A stretch of 64,000 nt of DNA from Desulfoscipio gibsoniae DSM 7213 (GTDB taxonomy: Bacteria > Bacillota > Desulfotomaculia > Desulfotomaculales > Desulfallaceae), in the NCBI RefSeq assembly GCF_000233715.2, contig NC_021184.1, forward strand, positions 434,001 through 498,000, given 5' to 3'. The notes under the pieces are model-generated. The model did no database searches, was not told the origin of the DNA, and saw only the letters and a program-made list of their open reading frames with translations. Shown here piece after piece: positions 44,394-52,577 of this stretch (position 1 is the first letter of the stretch; every line of letters begins with the position of its first letter). The position numbers and the translations under genes were made by a program.

Positions 44394-44797
44394 CAGAAAA
44401 AGAAATTAATAAAAAACATGAACCAACTTCAACTAAATACTAGATAAACCGTTCTTGAAAGAATCCTTATAATAGAGATGGGGAGATTTGCCCAAGTCTC
44501 TATTATCAAGTCCCTATTATAAGGAGAATTCAAACAGGACAAAAGAAAAATCCCTCCGGCCATAATAAACGGTTTATAAATCTGAATAAAACGCAAATCA
44601 AACGGGTTATGTAATTTAAAAGCAGTAAGCAAGTAGAAACAGGCGAGGGAAGCGAAGTAATTAATCTGGAAAATTATAAAATTAAGGGGGAGTTAAATGT
44701 AAAATACTAGCATTAATAAATAGATTTTTCAGAATAAATGAACTCTTAAGAAAAAATAAACAATGGCCTTTTGAAAGCCTAAGGAGGTATCCAATTC
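44394..44797. other. Intergenic region with nested inverted repeats before the glycyl radical gene
   Basis: CCTTATAATAG (44465-44475) can pair with CTATTATAAGG (44514-44524) as an 11-bp outer stem. Alternatively ATAATAGAGA (44469-44478) can pair with TCTCTATTAT (44497-44506). The two stems share bases and are mutually exclusive, as in an attenuator. No T-run follows. No gene and no sigma-54 promoter were found in the 404-nt interval. Confidence 0.5.
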
Positions 44798-47191
44798 ATG
44801 TCTACCGAGAATATAAACCAGGTGAGAGACCAGGTGCTTTCGGAGAGGGTCAAAAAAGAAAAGGAAGAATTGCTTTCAGCCGTCCCCTGTATTGATACAG
44901 AATATATTGAGTTTATGCTCGATGTGTATAAGGAAAATAAAACGGATCCTTTTATTATCCGGCGGGCTAAGTTATTTAATAAGCTGTGCTCCGAAAAGAC
45001 CTTATTTATTGATAACAACCCGATTATTGGGACTCTTACCAAGTACAAATATGGGTCTTATCCACTTTTTGAGGAAGGTTGCGGGTGGATGAAAAGGACA
45101 GAAGAGTTCGCCCTTCCACGAGGTAAGGTCAAAATAACCCCAGAACTCAGAAAATATATAGATAAAGGTGTGGAAGCTTGGAAAGACTCAACATTATTTA
45201 GTATGACACGCAAACTTGTCTCTGAAATATATGACGTCGATTTGCGTGTTTTTACAAGATGTGGTGTGTGGCTGGAAGCTACTCCTGGTAGTGCCGCCCA
45301 TGGTATCCTTCCTGATTACGCTAAAGTGTTGAGCAAGGGATTAAACGGATTACTCGCGGAAATAGAGGAAACGGAAGCAAGACTCAACACCAGTGAACTA
45401 GACGGTATAAACAAGTGGTATTTTTGCAAAGCAGCTAAAACCACGCTTAACGGAATGATAACTTTGGCTGGAAGATATGCTGCGCTGGCCAGGGAAATGG
45501 CTGAAAACGAAAAGGATGCAGTAAGAAAACAGGAGTTAGAAGAGATAGCTGATATCTGCCAATGGGTTCCGGCCAATCCCGCTCGAAATTTCCGTGAGGC
45601 CATTCAATCTTTTTGGTTTGCGACATTAGGAGTATGGATGGAGTCACCTAAAGGCCTTAATAGTCCACCAACTAATTTTACTAAGGTATTGTATCCTTAT
45701 TATCGCAAAGATAAGGATGAAGGTAGAATCGTTGAATCTGAGGCAATTGAAATGATTCAGTACTATTTCTTAAAAATTAACCAACTGGCATACGTTTTAT
45801 CACCGCATGCTTACCGGTGGAATCAAAGCCGGTTAGGTATGCAACTAAGTGTAGGTGGCTTAACGCCTGATGCGGAGGATGCTACGAATGAGTTAGATTG
45901 GCTGGTGTTAGAAGCACAACAACAGATTAGGCTGCCGGAACCTTTGGTTAACCTTGTATATCACGATAAACTTTCGGAGGATTTTTTGTTAAAGTGTGTT
46001 GACTTAATTCGAACTGGAATAGGTCAGCCGGCATTTCATAATAGCCAGGTGGTCATTGAGCGTCATTTGCTCCACCATAAAATGCCGCTGGAAGAGGCTA
46101 GGACATTTATTATTTGTGGCTGTGTACAAAGCGCTATACCTGGCTGTACGGATAATTATTGGGAAACGAGATTTAATGTTGCCAAGATGATTGAGCTAAC
46201 CATGGAAAATGGTAAAGACCCTCTAACTGGAAACCAGCTTGGTCTTCAAACTGGAGATGTGGAAAGCTTTACTAGCTTTGACGAATTTTATCAGGCATTT
46301 TGCAAGCAACTGGATTATTTCATTCGGCTAACACATAATGTTTCCAGAACAGCTTGGAGTTTACAACGTAACTTTCCTACTCCATATGGTTCATCCCTTG
46401 TTAATGACTGTATAGAAAAAGGTATAGATATTTCAGATGGAGGAGCTAGATATAGTTTTGGTGATGGGGTTTGTTTTGCCGGAGTAATTGACGTAGCTAA
46501 TTCACTGGCAGCAATAAAGAAGTTGATCTTTGAGGATAAAAAGCTGACGATGCGTCAATTGAAGGAGGCCATTGCCGCTGATTTCGAGGGTTATGAAGAA
46601 GTGTTACGGTTGTGTCTGGATGCTCCCAAGTATGGAAATGATGACGACTATGCAGATTTAATAGCAAAAGATATTTATAACATTGGTTATGATTCCCATT
46701 CAAAAGTTGATCATTTAGGTAGACCGGTAATGCCATCAGCTTATTCGGTAACAGCTCATGCAGCTTTTGGTGAATTTACCGGGGCGTTGCCCAATGGCAA
46801 AAAGGCGAGAAAACCTTTATGTGACGGCAGTATATCGGCTCAGAGCGGCACGGATAAAAATGGTGTTACAGCACTGGTCAAGTCCGCGACCAGAGTAATC
46901 GATACCGTGAAATATGGCTCGAGTCACCTTAATATGAAGTTTCATCCCGTTGCCTTAAAAGGTATCAATGGAGCAAGGAATTTGCTTTCTCTTATTAAGA
47001 CTTATTTTGATTTAGGAGGGTATCACGTTCAGTTTAACTGTGTAAGTGGTGAAACCTTGAGGGATGCACAGCTTCATCCCGAAAACTATAAAGACCTGGT
47101 AGTAAGGGTGGCCGGGTTTAGCGCATTTTTTGTTACCCTTGAAAAGGATGTTCAAGAAGAAATTATCGATAGAACTGAATTGATGATGTAA
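44798..47191 (+). CDS. Glycyl radical enzyme of unassigned specificity
   Basis: A 797-residue enzyme of the PFL/diol dehydratase/decarboxylase superfamily. The glycyl radical is Gly773 in RVAGFSAFF near the C-terminus, and the thiyl residue is Cys442 in ICGCVQSAIPGC. Most lyases and dehydratases of the family have GCVE; here the Glu is Gln444, so substrate handling should differ. PLCDGSISAQSGTDKNG precedes the C-terminal region. Neither the small subunits of benzylsuccinate-type synthases nor the HpdC subunit of hydroxyphenylacetate decarboxylase is adjacent. The activase is probably the protein encoded at 30397. Flanking genes suggest an aryl- or cycloalkyl-acid substrate. Confidence 0.88.
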   Translation: MSTENINQVRDQVLSERVKKEKEELLSAVPCIDTEYIEFMLDVYKENKTDPFIIRRAKLFNKLCSEKTLFIDNNPIIGTLTKYKYGSYPLFEEGCGWMKRTEEFALPRGKVKITPELRKYIDKGVEAWKDSTLFSMTRKLVSEIYDVDLRVFTRCGVWLEATPGSAAHGILPDYAKVLSKGLNGLLAEIEETEARLNTSELDGINKWYFCKAAKTTLNGMITLAGRYAALAREMAENEKDAVRKQELEEIADICQWVPANPARNFREAIQSFWFATLGVWMESPKGLNSPPTNFTKVLYPYYRKDKDEGRIVESEAIEMIQYYFLKINQLAYVLSPHAYRWNQSRLGMQLSVGGLTPDAEDATNELDWLVLEAQQQIRLPEPLVNLVYHDKLSEDFLLKCVDLIRTGIGQPAFHNSQVVIERHLLHHKMPLEEARTFIICGCVQSAIPGCTDNYWETRFNVAKMIELTMENGKDPLTGNQLGLQTGDVESFTSFDEFYQAFCKQLDYFIRLTHNVSRTAWSLQRNFPTPYGSSLVNDCIEKGIDISDGGARYSFGDGVCFAGVIDVANSLAAIKKLIFEDKKLTMRQLKEAIAADFEGYEEVLRLCLDAPKYGNDDDYADLIAKDIYNIGYDSHSKVDHLGRPVMPSAYSVTAHAAFGEFTGALPNGKKARKPLCDGSISAQSGTDKNGVTALVKSATRVIDTVKYGSSHLNMKFHPVALKGINGARNLLSLIKTYFDLGGYHVQFNCVSGETLRDAQLHPENYKDLVVRVAGFSAFFVTLEKDVQEEIIDRTELMM

Positions 47192-47489
47192 TTGCTTATT
47201 ACTGCAAAAGCCCTTGTGTTAAACAAAATGGAAATGCAATAAAAAAGAAGGCGCAGAATAAGTCCTCCCCAGTGCGAAATGGCCAGGTACTTATTCAACG
47301 CCAATCAGTGGATTTGCTGTTGTGACAACAGATCCAAGTATATTATGACACAACTGGTGACCGGTTTCAAAGGTTTAAGAAAAAATTACAACCGCCATAT
47401 CCTTTTTGCGGTAACGTGATCGGTGTTACTTACCTGTAACTATTTAGCTAATTTAATTATTTTATAACTTATAGATAAGGGGGATTATT

Positions 47490-49058
47490 ATGGCTTCATT
47501 TGCGACTGCTAAATCAATAGTGAAGAGGAATGCAAAATTATACCCTGAGAAAATTGCCTATGTAGACCGTTTTAATGGGGTAAGAAGAACTTTTAAACAA
47601 TTAGGAGAGCGGATAAATCAATTAGGAAATGCCTTAGTTAATATGGGGTGTAGCTTGGGTGACAGGATAGGCTATATTGCGATGAATGATTATGTTTGTA
47701 TAGAGCTAATGTTAGGCATCCCATGTAACAGAATGATTTATGTTCCACTTAACTTTAGGCTGGCGGGTCCGGAATTGGTCCGGATAATTAATGATTCGGA
47801 AATAAAAGTGCTTCTTGTTAGTGAGGAATTTCAGTCAACCATTATGTCTATAGCTCCAGAGTTAAATACTGTAACTAATTATATATTTACTGTCGGAGAT
47901 CAGTCCAAGGTACCCGAGGGGTGGCAGCAATACGAAGATTTACTGGCAAAAAGCTCTTGCCAGGATCCGGGAATGGGGGAGCCGGATGAAGATGAAACAG
48001 CGGTTATCCAATATACAAGTGGTACCACAGGTATCCCTAAAGGAGTTATGCAGACCCACCGAAATTACTATGCTTGTGCCAGGGCGCAAGTAATAACTAC
48101 AGATTTCCGGTTTCACGATATAGGGGTAATCGTCACACCATGTTATCATTCGTTTGCTACTGTACCTATTTATGCATACTATTGGAGAGGATGTACTATC
48201 GTTATATTAAAAAAGTGGGATATAGTGGAATTCTGTCGAGCTATCGAAGAGGAACGTATTTCTGCAGGGAAGATTGTTACCCCTATGCTCAATGAATACT
48301 TACAGTATCCGGATAAAGATAAATTTGATCTATCAAGTCTTAAGAAAATTGGATTCGCCGGTGGTCCAATGCCTCCGGCAATTTGGGTAAAGTGTGTTGA
48401 AGAATTTGGTAAAATTTTTAGTACTGCCCTGGGACTTACTGAAACTACAGGAACAGTTACTGCTTTAACTAGAGAAGAACTGGAGAATGTAGAACCAGGA
48501 TCAAAATTATATAGATCTGTTGGCAAGGAAGTCTTTGGTATGGAAGTCAGAGTAATAAACGGCGCAGGAGAAGATGTTGCCCCGGGCGAGGTGGGGGAAA
48601 TTATTACCAGAGGCGAGCATGTAATGAAAGGATACTGGAAAAATCCAGAGGAAACTGCCAAGGTATTGAGAGATGGCTGGATCTATACTGGTGATGCCGC
48701 CACAATAGACGAGGAAGGATATATATACATTGTAGATAGACTCAAGGACATGATTATCACCGGCGGAGAAAACGTTTACCCGGCGGAGGTGGAAGCTGCA
48801 CTCTACGAACACCCTGCAATTAAGGAGGCAGCAGTCATAGGTGTGCCGGATCCCCGTTGGATAGAAGCAGTAAAGGCTGTGGTTTGTCTTAAGGAGGGGT
48901 ATGAGGCAACTGCTGAAGAAATCATTCAGTTTTGCAAGGGAAAGATAGCGAGGTACAAAGTTCCGAAATCCGTTGATTTTATTAAAGAGTTACCCAGGAA
49001 CCCAAGCGGAAAGATTCTTAAATTTGAATTGCGAAATTATTACTCCAAAAATGCGTAA
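47490..49058 (+). CDS. AMP-dependent acyl/aryl-CoA ligase
   Basis: 522 residues, complete: YTSGTTGIPKGVMQTH, LGLTETTG, YTGDAATIDEEGY, the DRLKDMIITGGENVYP hinge and NPSGKILKFE with the catalytic lysine. ATG follows AAGGGGG. It follows the glycyl radical gene by 298 nt; that gap contains only a weak hairpin at 47310-47335. It may activate the product of the radical reaction or an imported acid. A dead copy lies at 31354. Confidence 0.88.
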   Translation: MASFATAKSIVKRNAKLYPEKIAYVDRFNGVRRTFKQLGERINQLGNALVNMGCSLGDRIGYIAMNDYVCIELMLGIPCNRMIYVPLNFRLAGPELVRIINDSEIKVLLVSEEFQSTIMSIAPELNTVTNYIFTVGDQSKVPEGWQQYEDLLAKSSCQDPGMGEPDEDETAVIQYTSGTTGIPKGVMQTHRNYYACARAQVITTDFRFHDIGVIVTPCYHSFATVPIYAYYWRGCTIVILKKWDIVEFCRAIEEERISAGKIVTPMLNEYLQYPDKDKFDLSSLKKIGFAGGPMPPAIWVKCVEEFGKIFSTALGLTETTGTVTALTREELENVEPGSKLYRSVGKEVFGMEVRVINGAGEDVAPGEVGEIITRGEHVMKGYWKNPEETAKVLRDGWIYTGDAATIDEEGYIYIVDRLKDMIITGGENVYPAEVEAALYEHPAIKEAAVIGVPDPRWIEAVKAVVCLKEGYEATAEEIIQFCKGKIARYKVPKSVDFIKELPRNPSGKILKFELRNYYSKNA

Positions 49059-49398
49059 AACAAGCTGAATTGATATATATTCGATAATCACTGCTTTTCT
49101 TAATTTTGGTAATGGTTTATTGGTAATTATTAGACATGCTTTGGCATCTGTTACAATCTTTGAAATCCCTGACCTATGCCGCCCGCCTAGTGCGTAAGAC
49201 CGGTGCCGGGCGGTGCGGTGTTGGGGACAGCGCACTAGTCAGCAGAGACGTTATTCCATCCACCTGACCAAATCTTAATCTCACTACACTTTTAAGTCCC
49301 AACAATTTTTATATAATTAATCTTTTGCCGTATAAGGGGAACGGTCTAAATATTAAGTATTGTCTAAATATTACAAAATATAAGGAGGAATAATTTAA
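49059..49398. other. Intergenic region with a possible 3-hydroxyacyl-CoA dehydrogenase relic
   Basis: At 49171-49213 the plus strand reads AARLVRKTGAG, resembling the AGRLGRKTGAG tail of the dehydrogenase at 41085. It lies inside an inverted repeat (CTAGTGCG ... CGCACTAG). The match is short and could be chance. No promoter of sigma-54 type was found; a GGAGGAA site precedes the transporter. Confidence 0.35.
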
Positions 49399-50847
49399 AT
49401 GAGTGGGACTGGAACGTCAACCAAGGTAAAAACCCCGACTAAACAGGGGCCTCCAAATTTGAAACTTGTCTGTGCCTTATTGTCAGTGATTGCTGGTATA
49501 GCTATAGCGCTAATACCTCCTCCAGATGGACTATCGGTGCAAGCCATGCATGCGTTGGGTATTATGTTAGGGGCAATCTTATTTTGGGTTTTTAATATTT
49601 TACCAGAACACGTAACAGGAATATTAATGTGTACTTTGTGGGTTATTGTTGGCGCCGTTCCCTTTCAGAAAGCTTTTGCAGCATATAGCACAGATACTCC
49701 ATGGTTACTAATTCCTGCCTTTGCTATAGGTATCGCTGCTCAAAAAGCCGGGTTGCTAAAACGGGTGGCACTTAACGTAATGAAAGTCTTTCCGCCTACT
49801 TTTAAAGGCCAGACCCTAGCATTATTAAGTGCAGGTACAATTATTTCTCCGGCTATTCCCTCCGTAACTGCAAAAGCCGTTTTTGCATCACAGCTCACCA
49901 AAGCAATTGGTGATAGGATGGAATATGAGGAAAAAAGCGCCGGGGCTGCTGGTTTATATGCCGCTATGTATCAAGGTTTTGTGACTATGTTCCCTTTATT
50001 TCTTACGGCAGGTATATTTTCTATTATAATGAGAAGTTGTCTTCCCACTGAAATTCAGGCGCAATTTACTTGGGTAAATTGGTTATGGTCTGCTCTCCCC
50101 TGGGGGATAGCTGTCTTTATTGGCAGCTATTTAGCTATACAGTTTCTTTATAAACCTGAGCAAAAACAAGAGCTATCAAAAGAATATTTTATAACTCAAC
50201 TTAAGGAACTTGGTCCTATGAATAGGGACGAAAAGATTATTGCAGTAATAGTAGCATGTTGCTTGTTGCTATGGATGACTGAAAAAATACATCATCTTAC
50301 AGCTGCACAGGTTGCTTTACTGGCATTAGTTGCATTGTTTGTGTTCAAGATATTAAGTACTTCGGATTTTCGTACAAAGATTCCCTGGGAAATGATTGTG
50401 TTTATTGGCGGAGTAATGGCTTTGGGCAGTGTGATTACCTTCCTTGAAATTGATACTTGGATGGGAACAGTTCTAGGGCCTGTAATTACTCCACTTATTG
50501 GCAATATGTTTATTTTTGCTCCATTATTAGCAATTGCCATATACCTAATACGATTTGTTTTGGTCGCACAGTCATCTACTGTTATGATTTTTACCGTTAT
50601 GTTAACACCATTTGCTTTGCAGGTTGGAGTTAATCCATGGATTGTGGGCCTAATCATTCTAACTAGCGCAAATGTATGGACGGTGAAATACCAGAACACA
50701 ACTCACATTGCTGCTATGTCGGCAACAGGTAACGAGTTTATAAAACAATCCCAGGCCGCCAAGATGTCTATAGCGTATATGCTAATTAACATTATAGCTA
50801 TAGTTGTGAGTTTACCATGGTGGAAGATGCTTGGTTTGATTCCTTAA
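49399..50847 (+). CDS. DASS-family anion/sodium symporter
   Basis: A 482-residue, very hydrophobic protein with about 11-13 helices, of the divalent anion:sodium symporter (CitT/SLC13) group. GTIISPAIPSVTAKAVF and VLVAQSSTVMIFTVML contain the paired Ser/Thr signatures of its binding sites. It would import a carboxylate, probably a di- or aromatic acid used by the adjacent ligase. A fragment of a sister gene remains at 22574-22905 on the other strand. Confidence 0.85.
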   Translation: MSGTGTSTKVKTPTKQGPPNLKLVCALLSVIAGIAIALIPPPDGLSVQAMHALGIMLGAILFWVFNILPEHVTGILMCTLWVIVGAVPFQKAFAAYSTDTPWLLIPAFAIGIAAQKAGLLKRVALNVMKVFPPTFKGQTLALLSAGTIISPAIPSVTAKAVFASQLTKAIGDRMEYEEKSAGAAGLYAAMYQGFVTMFPLFLTAGIFSIIMRSCLPTEIQAQFTWVNWLWSALPWGIAVFIGSYLAIQFLYKPEQKQELSKEYFITQLKELGPMNRDEKIIAVIVACCLLLWMTEKIHHLTAAQVALLALVALFVFKILSTSDFRTKIPWEMIVFIGGVMALGSVITFLEIDTWMGTVLGPVITPLIGNMFIFAPLLAIAIYLIRFVLVAQSSTVMIFTVMLTPFALQVGVNPWIVGLIILTSANVWTVKYQNTTHIAAMSATGNEFIKQSQAAKMSIAYMLINIIAIVVSLPWWKMLGLIP

Positions 50848-50930
50848 ATTAGTTTAGGAAAGGGCTTAATTATATCCCGGGTCTTTTCAAAAGGGGATAA
50901 CCATAGCCATCCCGGAAGAAGGTTTTTTTA

Positions 50931-51815
50931 ATGTTAATCAAACTTACGGAAAAGCTCTATTTTATAGCTGGAGAACGGAAAGGTATGTTTCCCTTTTGTC
51001 ACGGGTTGCTAGTTAATGCCGATATCAAAGTCTTGATAGACAGCAGTTTTGGCCGGAGCAGGTTGGAGCCTATTCAAGCTTTTGGTAATGTAGATGTGAT
51101 TATTAATACCCACTACCATCCGGATCATACTTACGGCAACCGGTTGTTTCCTAATGCAAAAATTTGGGCCCACCATTTGGATGCTCCGGCTTTGTTTTCG
51201 AGGGAAGTTTTTTTAACCTATACAGGATTAAATAGGATTGAAAACCGGATTTCGCTGGAAGATCAATTCCCCGGTCGTTTTGCGAAAAGGCACGTAGCTC
51301 GGGTGTTGTCCGATGGGGAATTATTGGATTTCGGTGGTATTTCTCTCCAGGTTGTCCACCTCCCCGGACACACACCGGGTCATATAGGTTTTTACCAATC
51401 AGATGAGGGAATCTTATTTAGCAGTGATATTGACCTATCCCCGTTCGGGCCATGGTACGGAAATGCGCGTTCTGACTTGGAGGATTTTATTGTTTCCATT
51501 CGTAAAGTAGCCAATTTTAATCCGAGAGTTTTGGTTACGAGCCATACCGGTATTATTGTTGACCGGATTCCCGAGAGAGTTAAAGTATACGAAGAGATAA
51601 TTGAGAAACGTGACGAGCGTATATTAAATGCTCTGTCAGCTGAGAAAAGCATGACAGAACTTGTGAATATGAAACTAATTAGTAAGCGGTTTTCAGAACC
51701 TGAGGAGATTGCTCGCTTTTTTGAACAGGTTATGCTGGAAAAACATTTGGAGCGTCTGATAAGTCAGGGGAAGGTTGTTTCTAAAGCAAATGGTTATTAT
51801 AAAGTCTGCTTTTAG
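50931..51815 (+). CDS. Metallo-beta-lactamase-fold hydrolase
   Basis: A 294-residue MBL-fold protein with the metal motif NTHYHPDHTYGN (HxHxDH), a second His in HLPGHTPGHIGFY, Asp in LFSSDIDLS and a late His in TSHTG. The C-terminal 70 residues are helical and may be a separate domain. Members hydrolyse thioesters, lactones or nucleotides; in this setting an acyl-CoA thioesterase or ring-lactone hydrolase is possible. It follows the transporter gene by about 80 nt on the same strand. An ATG start at 50931 is used; the upstream GGAAGAAGG serves as ribosome binding site. Confidence 0.8.
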   Translation: MLIKLTEKLYFIAGERKGMFPFCHGLLVNADIKVLIDSSFGRSRLEPIQAFGNVDVIINTHYHPDHTYGNRLFPNAKIWAHHLDAPALFSREVFLTYTGLNRIENRISLEDQFPGRFAKRHVARVLSDGELLDFGGISLQVVHLPGHTPGHIGFYQSDEGILFSSDIDLSPFGPWYGNARSDLEDFIVSIRKVANFNPRVLVTSHTGIIVDRIPERVKVYEEIIEKRDERILNALSAEKSMTELVNMKLISKRFSEPEEIARFFEQVMLEKHLERLISQGKVVSKANGYYKVCF

Positions 51816-51903
51816 GAAGAGATCGGAGGGATCAGCAAAATTGTTTAGCAGCAGCTACGATGATAAACAAAATGGAATATAACCGGAAAAAGGATACAAA
51901 AAA

Positions 51904-51936
51904 GATCATGTGGCAGCTAGCACCTGCCACATGATC
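51904..51936 (-). terminator. Terminator of the second bamBC operon
   Basis: GATCATGTGGCAG and its exact complement form a 13-bp stem around 7 nt. On the minus strand it is followed by TTTTTT, so it terminates transcription coming from 52024. Confidence 0.8.
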
Positions 51937-52023
51937 CCTAAAAATTAATACCCAAAAACAAATGAATATAACACTGGTTCAGGCCAAATACAAGCCTTTC
52001 GAAAAAATTTCAACTATAATCTC

Positions 52024-52575
52024 TTAGTCCTTCCGCGACATTCGAATGATGGTATCCACTAGGTTCTGTAAGCCATATTTGTCTACCAATGATTGCAACC
52101 CTGTCTCCATATCGCTCATATTTGCTTCTTCTTCCTCGACTTCCTCTTCTCTTTCTTCGTAAGTCAGTGCTTCGGCTAAGCACCACTGAACACACAAGGG
52201 CTCTTTTTGGGGCGGATCGTCTTCACACATATCGCATTTAAGGGGGAGGCCGGAATCGGGTTCTTTGAAAATGTTTCTCGATGGGCAAGATGCTCTGCAG
52301 AAAGCACACTCATCGTATTCCTTTCCATCAATGACATATTTGTCCCTGCCCATACATTCTGCAGTAGCAATCTCGCCCGCATATACAGGAACATATATAT
52401 CTTTTAGTGGGTCACGAATTACCCGGATTCGGGACCTCGCTATATTATTACTGCTATATTTTGGCGTAGCATGAAATGCGGAGCAAATTATCTCACATGC
52501 TCGACAACCATTGCATTTATCTGGATCAATTTTTATTGTCTTAATGATTTTCTTTTTTTTATCACCACAACTCAT
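52024..52575 (-). CDS. bamC: BamC-like ferredoxin subunit, second copy
   Basis: 183 residues, with the same order of cysteine motifs as the protein at 15790: CNGCRACEIICSAFH, CAFCRASCPSRNIF, and CDMC ... CVQWC. The helical acidic C-terminus is also shared. It begins 2 nt after the bamB copy (52578), so gene order and spacing equal those of the first locus. It would form a BamBC core unit; bamDEF are not duplicated here, so it must share those of the first locus or use other donors. Confidence 0.85.
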   Translation of the reverse strand: MSCGDKKKKIIKTIKIDPDKCNGCRACEIICSAFHATPKYSSNNIARSRIRVIRDPLKDIYVPVYAGEIATAECMGRDKYVIDGKEYDECAFCRASCPSRNIFKEPDSGLPLKCDMCEDDPPQKEPLCVQWCLAEALTYEEREEEVEEEEANMSDMETGLQSLVDKYGLQNLVDTIIRMSRKD

Positions 52576-52577
52576 GT

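Noticed and set aside
44394-44797. Activator palindrome or sigma-54 promoter for the glycyl radical gene
   Set aside because: None with correct arms or spacing was found; the inverted repeats present are of a different kind.
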